Below, one piece after another: positions 32,499 to 40,997 of a stretch of 64,000 nucleotides of DNA (the stretch's first letter is position 1; every line of letters begins with the position of its first letter). The notes beneath the pieces were generated by a model. It searched no databases, was not told the DNA's origin, and saw only the letters and a program-made list of their open reading frames with translations. The stretch is taken from assembly GCA_965214115.1 (NCBI GenBank), contig CBDCAU010000003.1:62001-126000 (forward strand), in the 5' to 3' direction. The translations under genes and the position numbers were made by a program. Origin of the DNA: Owenweeksia sp965214115. GTDB taxonomy: Bacteria > Bacteroidota > Bacteroidia > Flavobacteriales > Schleiferiaceae.

Positions 32499-33790
32499 GT
32501 TCCCTCCAAGAAATCAAGCGGCGCTTTGGCATCATCGGGCGCAGTCCGCTGCTGGAGCGTGCGCTGAACAAGGCGCTGCAAGTGGCCACCACCGATATTT
32601 CCGTGTTGGTGACGGGCGAGAGCGGCGTGGGCAAGGAGGCCATCCCGCGCATCATCCACAGCCAGAGCCACCGCAAGCACAAGCCGATTATCGCTGTAAA
32701 CTGCGGCGCCATCCCCGAAGGCACGATTGATAGCGAGCTTTTCGGCCACGAAAAAGGCAGTTTTACGGGAGCGACCGGCACGCGAAAAGGTTATTTTGAA
32801 GAGGCCGACGGCGGCACTATTTTCCTCGACGAAGTGGGCGAACTCCCGCTGGGAACGCAGGTTCGCTTGCTGCGCGTATTAGAAACGGGCGAAATCATCA
32901 AAGTCGGTTCGTCCAAAATCCAGAAGACGGATGTGCGGATTGTGGCGGCGACCAACGTGGCGCTTTTGGACGCCATCCAAAAAGGAAAATTCCGCGAGGA
33001 TTTATATTATAGATTGAATACCGTCGAGATAAAAATCCCGCCGCTGCGCGAGCGGAAAGAAGACATTCATCTGATATTCCGAAAGTTTGTTTCCGATTTT
33101 TCGGACAAATACCGCCAGCCGCCCATCCAGTTGCAGCCGGACGCGGTGGAACTTTTGGTGAATTTCCGCTGGCCCGGCAACATCCGCCAGTTGCGCAATT
33201 TGGCCGAGCAAATTTCTGTAGTGGAAAAAGAGCGGGAAGTGGATGCGCAGACTTTGCTGAGCTATTTGCCAGACATCGGCAACCGCGATTTGCCCGCCGT
33301 TTATGACCGAGGCCAATCTTCCGGCGGCGGCGATTTTTCCAACGAAAGGGAAATTTTATACAAAGTGCTTTTTGATATGAAAGGCGATTTGAATGATTTA
33401 AAAAAGCTCACTTTTTCGCTAATGAAAGAGCGGAATAGTGATAATTTTGAAGAGGATAATTCGCAATTGATTGACAAAATTTATGGGGATGATGATGAGG
33501 TTGCTTTGAGTCAATTTGTGAATGGAAATCGTAATCAAAAATCAGAAGAAAAAGACGAACAAAAATATCTGCCCATTTATAAAGAAGGCGACACGGAACT
33601 GCACCGCGAAACCTACGATACCGAACACGAAACGGTGGAGGAAGAAACGCTGACCTTGCAGGAAAAAGAATTGGAAATGATAAAAAAATCGCTGGACCGC
33701 AACAACGGCAAGCGCAAAAATGCGGCGGAGGAACTGGGCATTTCGGAACGCACTTTGTACCGCAAAATCAAACAATACGAATTGCAGTGA
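32495..33790 (+). CDS. Sigma-54-interacting AAA+ transcription regulator
   Basis: 431 residues from ATG 32495. No receiver or GAF domain precedes the AAA+ core, which has Walker A VTGESGVGKEAI, the sigma-54 contact loop HEKGSFTGATGT (GSFTGA rather than the usual GAFTGA) and Walker B GGTIFLDEVGELPL, then FREDLYYRLNTVEI and FRWPGNIRQLRNLA. An acidic linker (about 290-395) leads to a Fis-type HTH (RKNAAEELGISERTLYRKIK). Its place before lptE-TPR-secG is conserved in Bacteroidota. Without a sensor domain its control is unknown. Confidence 0.92.
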   Translation: MSSLQEIKRRFGIIGRSPLLERALNKALQVATTDISVLVTGESGVGKEAIPRIIHSQSHRKHKPIIAVNCGAIPEGTIDSELFGHEKGSFTGATGTRKGYFEEADGGTIFLDEVGELPLGTQVRLLRVLETGEIIKVGSSKIQKTDVRIVAATNVALLDAIQKGKFREDLYYRLNTVEIKIPPLRERKEDIHLIFRKFVSDFSDKYRQPPIQLQPDAVELLVNFRWPGNIRQLRNLAEQISVVEKEREVDAQTLLSYLPDIGNRDLPAVYDRGQSSGGGDFSNEREILYKVLFDMKGDLNDLKKLTFSLMKERNSDNFEEDNSQLIDKIYGDDDEVALSQFVNGNRNQKSEEKDEQKYLPIYKEGDTELHRETYDTEHETVEEETLTLQEKELEMIKKSLDRNNGKRKNAAEELGISERTLYRKIKQYELQ

Positions 33791-34287
33791 AGCGCGTGAT
33801 TTTCTTTTTTTCGATGACGATTTTGGCCGCCTGTTCGGGCGGTTATTCATTTACGGGCGCCGATGTAGGGGACGCGAAAACGGTGTCGGTCGAGTTTTTC
33901 CCGAATTATGCGGAGCTGATAAATCCGCAATTGAGCCAAGTGTTTACGGAAACCTTGCGCGATATTTTCGTGCAACAAACCCCGTTGAATTTGACGCGCG
34001 CCGAGGCGGATTTGCAATATTCAGGCAGCATCGAGGGCTACGAAATCACCTACCAAAACGCGCAGGCGGGGGCCATCGGCACGGTGGCGCAAAACCGGCT
34101 GACCATCGTGGCGAAGGTCAATTTTGTGAACACGCTGGACGAAACCAAGAGCTTCGAGCAGCAGTTTTCGCGCTTTCGCGATTTCGATGCTAATGCCGAC
34201 CTTGCGCAAGTGGAAGGCGAGTTGGTGGAACAAATCACCAGAGAACTCGCGGAAAACATTCTCAACCAATCGGTGGGGAGCTGGTAA
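33787..34287 (+). CDS. lptE: LPS-assembly lipoprotein LptE
   Basis: 166 residues from GTG 33787, in a GTGA overlap with the regulator. Lipobox ILAAC, then the family-typical GGYSFTGADVGDAKTVSVEF and FFPNYAELINPQLSQVFTET. Only one copy of the fold is seen. It plugs the LptD barrel that inserts LPS into the outer membrane. The assignment uses both sequence and the conserved place between the sigma-54 gene and secG. Confidence 0.85.
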   Translation: MKRVIFFFSMTILAACSGGYSFTGADVGDAKTVSVEFFPNYAELINPQLSQVFTETLRDIFVQQTPLNLTRAEADLQYSGSIEGYEITYQNAQAGAIGTVAQNRLTIVAKVNFVNTLDETKSFEQQFSRFRDFDANADLAQVEGELVEQITRELAENILNQSVGSW

Positions 34288-34291
34288 AAAA

Positions 34292-35869
34292 ATGGAAGCG
34301 CAAGAATTCATCGAACTTTTGGAGAATCCCGCCAAAGCGGGTGAAAAACCGCTGGAAGAACTTAAAAAACTTTCGGTGGAACATCCTTATTCCCAGCCCA
34401 TTCAGTTGCTTTACGCGATGCGGTTGAAGCAGGGCAGCGAGCATCTTTTCAATCGGCAGTTGGGGAAAACCTCGCTACTGACGGGGGATCGGCGGGTGCT
34501 TTTCGAGTTGTTTGAATCAGGAGACAGTCAGCAGTTGGCAGGTGGCAATGGGCAAGAAGAGCCGGAAGTTGTCGGTTCTCAAGTGTCAGGAGTCGGTTTG
34601 GAACGGGAGGAGTCGGAAGTTGAGAAGGATAATGAGGAAAGACTTGACCGAGAGTTGGATGAAATTTTGGAGCGGTCAGAAATTGCGCGGAGCGAGCCAA
34701 CGCCCGTTATTTCTGAAAAAGAAACCGAAGAGTCGGAATCCTCATCGACAGAAAAAGAAACGGCTGAAATTTCTGAATCTGAAAAGAAATCTCCATCCGA
34801 AAGCGAATCCGATGGGGAAACTTCTGAAAAACAACTGACTCCGGAGGAACGGGTTCAGGCGATTTTGGAAGAAAACCGTAGGCTGCGCGCGGAATTTGAG
34901 GCGCGGCGCGGGGAGGCCATTTCCACTGAAAGCGAGGAAGAAAAAACGGCGGACGCCTCAGAATCGAAATCGGCAGAAATTGCAGAACCGCGCGAGATTT
35001 CGGAATCCGATTCCACTTCCAAAGAAAGTTATTTTATTGAAAAAGAAGAAGTTGAAGCAATTTTTGATGAGAAAGTAGAGGCGAAAACTTCGGCTGAAGA
35101 GGATGAAAAAGCGGTTGCCAAATCGCGGATTTCCGTGAAAAAAATCACCCCGCCTTCTGAAAAAGACGAAAAGGATTCGGAAGAAGACCTTTCTGAAAAC
35201 GCGCCGCCAACCGACGAGAAAACCGAAACGGAAATCCCCGAACAACCGCCCGTAGAAACGCTGGAAGAAGAAGCACTTTTGGCCTCAAAATCCCAAGAGG
35301 AAATGGAGCCACCCGTTTTTGTGGATGATGTTTTGGAGAAGGAAGAGGCGGAAATGGAAGACGAACCCGTCTTTGAAATTGAGGAAGGCGAGGAGGAAAA
35401 AACGGACGAAACGGAGGCCGAGCATTTAGTCGTAACCGAAAACCCACTGCCCGTTGGCCCGCCGAAAATCGATAAATACGAGCAACATTCTTTTGGCGAT
35501 TGGCTGCAAAAATTGAAAGGCGGCGCAGCGGAAAATCCCACCCAAAACTTGGCGCAAAATAGCGGCGCGCAAGAAGTTTCTTTTGAAAAAAAGGTGGAAT
35601 TGCTGGACACCTTTGTGGAGAAACTGCCGGAACTAAAAAAGAAAAAACCGAGCGGCCCGCCCGTAAAATCTGCCACGGTTTCAATGCAAATGCCTGAATA
35701 TCAGGAAGAAGAATTGGTGACGGAAACATTGGCCAAGGTTTATGTTTCTCAAAAGCATTATAAAAAGGCCATCAAAGCCTACGAAATTTTACGGTTGAAA
35801 TATCCCGAAAAAAGCAGTTTCTTTGCCGCCCGAATTTCGGAGGTCAAAAAGATGTCTTCCGGCGGCTAA
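34292..35869 (+). CDS. Acidic low-complexity protein with C-terminal TPR
   Basis: 525 residues from ATG 34292, 4 bp after lptE. The N-terminal helical part (FIELLENPAKAGEKPLEELK) is followed by about 330 residues dominated by Glu, Ser, Lys and Thr, probably disordered. A C-terminal TPR is TLAKVYVSQKHYKKAIKAYE then ILRLKYPEKSSFFAARISEV. The DNA for about residues 70-115 resembles the degenerate words found between genes here (AGTTGGCAGGTGGCAATGGG, AAGTTGTCGGTTCTCAAGTG), so an intergenic-type repeat may have been absorbed in frame. Function unknown. Confidence 0.8.
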   Translation: MEAQEFIELLENPAKAGEKPLEELKKLSVEHPYSQPIQLLYAMRLKQGSEHLFNRQLGKTSLLTGDRRVLFELFESGDSQQLAGGNGQEEPEVVGSQVSGVGLEREESEVEKDNEERLDRELDEILERSEIARSEPTPVISEKETEESESSSTEKETAEISESEKKSPSESESDGETSEKQLTPEERVQAILEENRRLRAEFEARRGEAISTESEEEKTADASESKSAEIAEPREISESDSTSKESYFIEKEEVEAIFDEKVEAKTSAEEDEKAVAKSRISVKKITPPSEKDEKDSEEDLSENAPPTDEKTETEIPEQPPVETLEEEALLASKSQEEMEPPVFVDDVLEKEEAEMEDEPVFEIEEGEEEKTDETEAEHLVVTENPLPVGPPKIDKYEQHSFGDWLQKLKGGAAENPTQNLAQNSGAQEVSFEKKVELLDTFVEKLPELKKKKPSGPPVKSATVSMQMPEYQEEELVTETLAKVYVSQKHYKKAIKAYEILRLKYPEKSSFFAARISEVKKMSSGG

Positions 35870-35882
35870 AAAACTTTCAATT

Positions 35883-36257
35883 ATGGTACTTCTTTTTACA
35901 GCGCTCATCATCATTTCGTGCATCCTTTTGGTGATTATCATTTTGGTGCAAAACCCGAAAGGCGGCGGTTTGTCCTCTTCTTTTGGCGGTGGCGGCACGC
36001 AGCTTTTGGGCGGCGTGAAAAAGACCACCGATTTTCTCGACCGAGGCACTTGGGTGCTGTCCATCGTCTTGCTGGGATTGGTGCTGACGATGAGCGTGAC
36101 CTTGGGCGGCGGCCCAGCGCCCGAAGAGCAAACCTCCGAAACCGTGGAAAACGCCGACCAGTTTTCGGCGCCGGCCAGTCCCGCGCTGAACAATCAGCAA
36201 GGCTTGCAAATCCAAGAATCGGACTTGCCGGAGAGCGTGGAGGATGAGGATGAATAA
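35883..36257 (+). CDS. secG: Preprotein translocase subunit SecG
   Basis: 124 residues from ATG 35883. Two membrane spans (VLLFTALIIISCILLVIIIL and TWVLSIVLLGLVLTMSVTL) flank the conserved loop VQNPKGGGLSSSFGGGGTQL. An acidic Glu/Pro/Gln-rich tail is usual in this phylum. It assists SecYE. Confidence 0.95.
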   Translation: MVLLFTALIIISCILLVIIILVQNPKGGGLSSSFGGGGTQLLGGVKKTTDFLDRGTWVLSIVLLGLVLTMSVTLGGGPAPEEQTSETVENADQFSAPASPALNNQQGLQIQESDLPESVEDEDE

Positions 36258-36282
36258 ACCCCCGTCCCTTAAAAATTTTGAA

Positions 36283-36318
36283 AATCCCGTTTCGGTTTGT
36301 CGAGGCGGGATTTTTTTT
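36283..36318 (+). terminator. Terminator after secG
   Basis: Stem AATCCCG / CGGGATT with a 16-base loop, followed by TTTTTT. Confidence 0.75.
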
Positions 36319-36352
36319 GTGGGATGGTTGTGTAAAATTGTGGCGGCCGAAA

Positions 36353-36520
36353 ATGGAAACGGGGAAAATCCACGGCGCCGGCGGCATTTTGGGCGCCACG
36401 GCCGTCCCCGAGCCCCACGAATGGGTTTTGATTTTCTTTGGATTTGGGTTGGTGGTTTATTTTTATTGGGGGCGGATTAAATCTCTCAGGATGAGTTTTT
36501 TGTGGAATAATAAAAATTAA
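36353..36520 (+). CDS. Tiny protein with PEP-CTERM-like tail
   Basis: 55 residues from ATG 36353. It has no signal peptide. After METGKIHGAGGILGATAV comes PEPHEWVLIFFGFGLVVYFY, then WGRIKSLRMSFLW. PEP, a hydrophobic span and basic residues in this order are the layout of a PEP-CTERM sorting tail, though the N-terminal export signal is missing. It could equally be a small single-span membrane protein of unknown role. An ATG at 36278 exists but would start inside the secG terminator. Confidence 0.5.
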   Translation: METGKIHGAGGILGATAVPEPHEWVLIFFGFGLVVYFYWGRIKSLRMSFLWNNKN

Positions 36521-36537
36521 GGAAAAAAGAAATCTCC

Positions 36538-36570
36538 ATTTTGTCAGTTTCCCACCGCACCGTACATTTG
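36538..36570 (+). promoter_or_regulatory. Predicted promoter of the initiator tRNA
   Basis: TTTTG at 36538-36542 and TACATTTG at 36563-36570, 20 bases apart, fit the Bacteroidota -33/-7 pattern. Transcription would start near 36577. Confidence 0.65.
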
Positions 36571-36581
36571 CACTCCCAAAA

Positions 36582-36640
36582 TCGCGGGGTGAGTCCCGCA
36601 GCTGCGGGAGTAGCTCTACGGGCTTTCGCTTTTTTTTGGA
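36582..36640 (+). other. tRNA-like fragment upstream of the initiator tRNA
   Basis: TCGCGGGGTG at 36582 repeats exactly the ten bases at the tRNA start (36651). It is followed by a perfect inverted repeat CCCGCAGCTGCGGG, then GAGTAGCTC, a D-arm-like word, and ends in GCTTTTTTTT. No anticodon arm or T arm is present, so this is not a tRNA; it is either a partial duplication or a transcribed leader with a stop-like T run. Confidence 0.5.
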
Positions 36641-36651
36641 AAACATTACAT

Positions 36652-36724
<73 letters not shown>

Positions 36725-36731
36725 CGAAAGA

Positions 36732-36763
36732 AAAAGCCATCGAGAAATCGGTGGCTTTTTTTA
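36732..36763 (+). terminator. Terminator after the tRNA
   Basis: Stem AAAAGCCA / TGGCTTTT with inner pairs CGA / TCG, followed by a T run. Confidence 0.85.
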
Positions 36764-36802
36764 TTTGAATAATTTTGGAACGGACAATCTTAAAAAATTC
36801 CG

Positions 36803-37681
36803 ATGCACAAAGCCGGCTACGTGAATATCATTGGCGCACCCAACGTGGGCAAATCCACTTTGATGAACGCCTTTTTGGGGGAGAATCTGATGGCCGTGGC
36901 GCCCAAGGCGCAGACCACGCGCCACCGCATTTTGGGTTTGGTGAATGACGACGATTTTCAGATTGTGCTTTCCGACACGCCGGGCCTTTTGAAACCCGCC
37001 TACGCCTTGCAGCAAAGTATGATGGACGCGGCGGTTTCCGTGTTTGAGGATGCCGATATTTTGCTCTTGGTGGTGGAGGCGGGGCAAAAACAGCTCGGCT
37101 ACGAGGACATTGAAAAGCGCTTGCAAACCACCGAAACGCCGCTGCTTTTGTTGATTAACAAAATCGACCTGACCGACCAAGCCGCGCTGGAAGAGGACTT
37201 TGACCGCTGGCAAGAAACCTTTCCCAAAGCCGAGGTTTTCCCCGTTTCGGCGCTGAACGGATTTGGGCTGGAGCCGCTGCGGGCGCGGATTTTGAAGCTG
37301 CTGCCAGAGTCGCCGCCCTTTTTCCCCAAAGACCAAATCAGCGACCGCGATGACCGCTTTTTTGCCGAGGAAATGGTTCGCGAATCGATTCTCAACCATT
37401 ACCAAAAGGAAATTCCCTACTCGGTGCAGGTGGAGGTGCAGGAATTCAAAGACGAGGAAAACATCCTGAAAATCCGCGCGAACATTTATACGGAGCGCCC
37501 CACACAGAAAGGGATTTTGGTAGGCAACAAGGGCGCGGCCATCACCAAAATGGGCACCGCCGCCCGCCAGCGGATGGAGAAATTCTATGGCAAAAAAGTG
37601 TTTCTGGATTTGTTCGTGAAAGTGCGGAAAGACTGGCGGAAAAACGAGGCGGAGTTGAAACGGTTTGGGTATAAGAAATAG
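36803..37681 (+). CDS. era: GTPase Era
   Basis: 292 residues. G1 is GAPNVGKSTLMNAFLGE, G2 is the switch around KAQTTRHRI, G3 is LSDTPGLLKP and G4 is LLINKIDL. The KH domain (about 200-290) has GILVGNKGAAITKMGTAARQ. Era binds the 3' end of 16S rRNA and is needed for 30S assembly. TAATTTTG at 36770-36777 is a likely -7 box. The gap 37682-37883 holds only degenerate repeat-like words. Confidence 0.97.
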   Translation: MHKAGYVNIIGAPNVGKSTLMNAFLGENLMAVAPKAQTTRHRILGLVNDDDFQIVLSDTPGLLKPAYALQQSMMDAAVSVFEDADILLLVVEAGQKQLGYEDIEKRLQTTETPLLLLINKIDLTDQAALEEDFDRWQETFPKAEVFPVSALNGFGLEPLRARILKLLPESPPFFPKDQISDRDDRFFAEEMVRESILNHYQKEIPYSVQVEVQEFKDEENILKIRANIYTERPTQKGILVGNKGAAITKMGTAARQRMEKFYGKKVFLDLFVKVRKDWRKNEAELKRFGYKK

Positions 37682-37883
37682 TTGCCAGTTCTTAGTTGTC
37701 GGTTGTCCGTTTTTGCGGTTCAAAGTTGAAAGTTCAAAGTTTTGTTTCGAGTTCGGTGTTCCGTGTTTTGGTCTGAATTGCACCGCCACTTTATTGCGGT
37801 GATGTTCAATCGTCCCGCTTGGTTTTGACCTTAGCCGAATTTTCTTTGGAAATATATTTGCGGTTACGTTTTAAAATCCCACT

Positions 37884-38345
37884 ATGAGATTTTGTGCAAT
37901 TCTGCTTTCCATTTTACTTTTTTCCGGCTGTTCTCTCAACCGAGGTGCGCAAGTGACCGATGAAGAAGCGCGATTCCAAAAAACTTTTGAAACTCCAGAT
38001 CAAAAGAAAGAAGAAACGTACTTGGCCGTCCGCACTTGGTTTGTCGAGAATTTTGAAAACCCAAAATCCGTGATTCAATTTGAGGATAAAGAAAGTGGGA
38101 AAATCATCGGCAAATTCCAGTCTAAAACGTATCTGCAAAACAATTACTACGACCTGCGCACCGTGCTGACCGTGAAAATGGAGGAAGAAAACGTGCGGTT
38201 GATTTTCAGCCATCCGGAATACCGCACCACCAGCGAAACCTATGAATATGAGTTCAAACCGCTGCGCAATGCCAAAGCTTTGAAAAAGGTGAAATCGGAG
38301 TGGGCGGCGCTGGCGGAGTCAGTGAGGGCGCGGCTTTTATACTAA
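37884..38345 (+). CDS. DUF4468-like lipoprotein
   Basis: 153 residues. Lipobox LLFSGC after AILLSILLF. The body has VRTWFVENFENPKSVIQFED and ESGKIIGKFQSKT, the usual DUF4468 words (TBP-like fold). It is probably in the outer-membrane or periplasmic layer. TATATTTG at 37853-37860 could be its -7 box. Function unknown. Confidence 0.75.
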   Translation: MRFCAILLSILLFSGCSLNRGAQVTDEEARFQKTFETPDQKKEETYLAVRTWFVENFENPKSVIQFEDKESGKIIGKFQSKTYLQNNYYDLRTVLTVKMEEENVRLIFSHPEYRTTSETYEYEFKPLRNAKALKKVKSEWAALAESVRARLLY

Positions 38346-38388
38346 AATTACGGGGATACTCAAACCGTAATTTCCAAAAACTTCCAAA

Positions 38389-38778
38389 TCACTCCCCCCG
38401 CAGCTCCAAATCGCGCGGCGGCGACTTCTCCAATTTATTCAGATTTTCAATCACCTCTTTGTACACTCCCTTCATTAAATAAGGATGATCCGTATAAAAC
38501 CTGAAACTGCGGTCAAAATCTTCCTGCGTGGTTTCGTGTTTTTGATACACTTTGGCGTAATAATCCTCCACGAAAAGAGTGTCGCCTATCATTTTGCGGC
38601 CGGTTTTCGCACCTTCCACGATGTGGATATCAGTCAGGATGGCCTCCATTTTGGCCTTGCTATAAATGTTTTTTGGGATTTTTTCTTGGGAATTTCCGCC
38701 GCAAGCGGACAGGAATAAAAAACTGAAAACCAAAAGATTAGACCGAATATTGCAAACGCTGGCCGCGAACTTCTTCAT
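38389..38778 (-). CDS. DUF4296 lipoprotein
   Basis: 129 residues from ATG 38778; an ATG at 38790 is possible. The signal SNLLVFSFLFLSAC ends in a lipobox. The body, KAKMEAILTDIHIVEGAKTG, VEDYYAKVYQKHETTQEDFD and RSFRFYTDHPYLMKGVY, is typical of DUF4296. It overlaps the end of pyrC, an order often seen in Bacteroidota. Function unknown. Confidence 0.82.
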   Translation of the reverse strand: MKKFAASVCNIRSNLLVFSFLFLSACGGNSQEKIPKNIYSKAKMEAILTDIHIVEGAKTGRKMIGDTLFVEDYYAKVYQKHETTQEDFDRSFRFYTDHPYLMKGVYKEVIENLNKLEKSPPRDLELRGE

Positions 38779-40075
38779 TGATTTTTCCATTGTTGTACGC
38801 CAAGTTTCCATTTACGAAAGTGTGGGAAACGCGCGCGCGGAACGTCATTCCCTCAAAGGGAGACCAGCCGCATTTGTATAAAATATTTTCCTTGCTCACT
38901 GCCCAAGGCTGGGAGGGGTTGACCAGCACCAAATCCGCAAAATAGCCCTCTTTGATAAAGCCGCGCTCCAAGATATTGAAAAGCCGGGCGGGGTTGTGGC
39001 ACATTTTCTCTACCAACATTTCGATGGTCATTTTCTCATCGCGCACAAATTCCATCAGCGCGGGCAGAGCGTGCTGCACCAGTGGGCCGCCGCTGGGCGC
39101 TTTGGTATAAACTTGGCGTTTTTCGTCCAAGGTGTGCGGCGCGTGGTCGGTGGCGATTACGTCGATGCGGCCGTCTTTCAGCGCCTGCAAAATCGCCTCG
39201 CGATCCTTCACTTCCTTCACCGCCGGGTTCCATTTTATAAGCGTACCTTTTTCCTGATAATCCTCCGCCGAAAACCAAAGATGGTGGACGCAAGCCTCCG
39301 CCGTGATTTTCTTGTTTTCCAGTGGTTCGGTGGAAAAAAGTTGCGTTTCCTCCTCCGTGCTGATGTGGTAAACGTGCAGCCGCGTCCCAAATTTTTCGGC
39401 CAGCCCAATCGCCTTTTTGGTGGATTTCAAACACGCCTCGCGGCTCCGGATTTCGGGGTGGAATTCAATCGGAATATCTTCCCCGTAGCGCTCCCGAAAC
39501 TGTTCGAATTGAAATGCGATCAAATCTTCATCTTCGCAATGGGTGATGACGCGCAGCGGGCTTTCTGAAAAAATGCCTTCCAGCGCGCGCTCGTTTTCCA
39601 CCAGCATATTTCCCGTGCTGCTTCCCATAAAAACTTTAACGCCAGGGATTTGCGCGGGGTCAGCTTTTTTGATCTCTTCCAAATTGTTGTTGGTGGCCCC
39701 AAAGTTGAACCCATAATTGGCGTACGAATCGCGCGATGCCGCCGCATATTTTTCCTCCAATTTTTCCAAAGTGGTAGCGGGCGGTTTGGTGTTGGGCTGC
39801 TCGATGTAAGAAGTGATGCCGCCCGCGATGGCCGCGCGGCTTTCGGTAGCAATATTCCCTTTGTGGGTAAGGCCGGGCTGCCGAAAATGAACTTGGTCGT
39901 CGATCAAACCGGGCAGCAGGTAGCGGCCCTCGGCGTCAATCAGTTTCGTGTCCGCGTCAATTTGGCTCAGGTGCTTGTCGATGGCCACGATGCGCTCGCC
40001 CTCGATGCGCACGTCGCCCTCGAAAATGACGTTCTCGTTTACGATTTTGGCGTGTTTTATCAGCACCCGTTTCAT
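38738..40075 (-). CDS. pyrC: Dihydroorotase
   Basis: 445 residues from ATG 40075 (MKRVLIKHAKIVNENVIFEG); the frame runs on upstream without sense. Metal-binding words are GLIDDQVHFRQPG, VITHCEDED, HVYHISTEEE and VIATDHAPHT, typical of class I dihydroorotases. KVFMGSSTG stands at the place of the metal-bridging Lys. It closes carbamoyl aspartate in pyrimidine synthesis. It lies 42 bp after the glycosyltransferase gene on the same strand. Confidence 0.93.
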   Translation of the reverse strand: MKRVLIKHAKIVNENVIFEGDVRIEGERIVAIDKHLSQIDADTKLIDAEGRYLLPGLIDDQVHFRQPGLTHKGNIATESRAAIAGGITSYIEQPNTKPPATTLEKLEEKYAAASRDSYANYGFNFGATNNNLEEIKKADPAQIPGVKVFMGSSTGNMLVENERALEGIFSESPLRVITHCEDEDLIAFQFEQFRERYGEDIPIEFHPEIRSREACLKSTKKAIGLAEKFGTRLHVYHISTEEETQLFSTEPLENKKITAEACVHHLWFSAEDYQEKGTLIKWNPAVKEVKDREAILQALKDGRIDVIATDHAPHTLDEKRQVYTKAPSGGPLVQHALPALMEFVRDEKMTIEMLVEKMCHNPARLFNILERGFIKEGYFADLVLVNPSQPWAVSKENILYKCGWSPFEGMTFRARVSHTFVNGNLAYNNGKINEEVRGQRLQYSV

Positions 40076-40116
40076 TGGTCGGTCTTTGGATTTTTTATAA
40101 AAAAAATAAGGAAGCC

Positions 40117-40842
40117 TTATTTGTAGCGTTTCAAGATATTCCGCATTTTCAGTTGCAAAACCCCGATAACCGCTTCTTTGATGATATTGTTGCTCATTTT
40201 GGATTGGCCTGCCGTGCGCTCGGTAAAAATGACGGGGATTTCTTTGATGGAAAATCCCAGTTTCCACGCCACATATTTCATTTCGATTTGAAAAGCGTAG
40301 CCCACAAATTTTATCTTTTTGAACGGGATGCGCTCTAGCACGGCGCGGCGGTAGCACATAAATCCGGCGGTGGTATCTTCCACGGGAATCCGTAGAATAA
40401 ACCGTACATAGCGCGAGGCAAAATAGCTGAGCAAGACGCGGCTCATCGGCCAGTTCACCACGTTCACGCCTTTTATATAGCGCGAACCGACGGCCACGTC
40501 AAAACCATTGTCGGCGCAGGTGGCGCGCAGTCGCGGCAGGTCTTCGGGATTGTGGCTAAAATCAGCATCCATTTCAAAAATATAGTCGTATTTTTTTTCG
40601 ATACCCCATTGAAAACCAGCAAGATAGGCCGTGCCAAGGCCTTGCTTTCCTTGCCGTTCCATAATGTGCAGTCCCGCGTATTCTTTTTGAAGATTTTTGA
40701 CGATGTCGGCCGTGCCGTCCGGCGAGCCGTCGTCCACGATGAGGACGTGAAAATCCGGCGACAATGAAAATGTCTTGTGCAGGATTTTCTCAATGTTGTC
40801 CTTTTCGTTGTAGGTGGGGATGACGACGATGGAATCTGGCAA
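40117..40842 (-). CDS. Polyprenol-phosphate glycosyltransferase (DPM1-like GT2)
   Basis: 241 residues from TTG 40842 (MPDSIVVIPTYNEKDN), the normal start for the family. An ATG at 40887 would place the -7 box TATTTTTG (40882-40875) inside the gene. VLIVDDGSPDGTADIV is the nucleotide-sugar site, YIFEMDADFSHNPEDLP the DxD region and AVGSRYIKGVNVVNWP the family motif. No C-terminal membrane domain is present, so it is a soluble DPM1 type. It makes polyprenyl-phosphate mannose or glucose for envelope glycans. Confidence 0.88.
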   Translation of the reverse strand: MPDSIVVIPTYNEKDNIEKILHKTFSLSPDFHVLIVDDGSPDGTADIVKNLQKEYAGLHIMERQGKQGLGTAYLAGFQWGIEKKYDYIFEMDADFSHNPEDLPRLRATCADNGFDVAVGSRYIKGVNVVNWPMSRVLLSYFASRYVRFILRIPVEDTTAGFMCYRRAVLERIPFKKIKFVGYAFQIEMKYVAWKLGFSIKEIPVIFTERTAGQSKMSNNIIKEAVIGVLQLKMRNILKRYK

Positions 40843-40963
40843 AGCGTGGCCGTTTAGTTTTTTGTGAAAGGCGGCAAAAATAGCCAAAACGGTTTTGAGG
40901 CTGTGCTAAAAGTCGGTAAGCCGTGCCTCCCGTCAGATAAAGGAACACGCAATATTTTCCCGC

Positions 40964-40971
40964 TACTTTTG
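40964..40971 (+). promoter_or_regulatory. Predicted histidine kinase -7 box
   Basis: TACTTTTG matches TAnnTTTG, 27 bp before the start codon. Confidence 0.5.
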
Positions 40972-40997
40972 TTCGTCTTTCTTATCGCATTTCTACG

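Noticed and set aside
38996..39568. Plus-strand open frame opposite pyrC
   Set aside because: It is antisense to an intact dihydroorotase and has no motifs.
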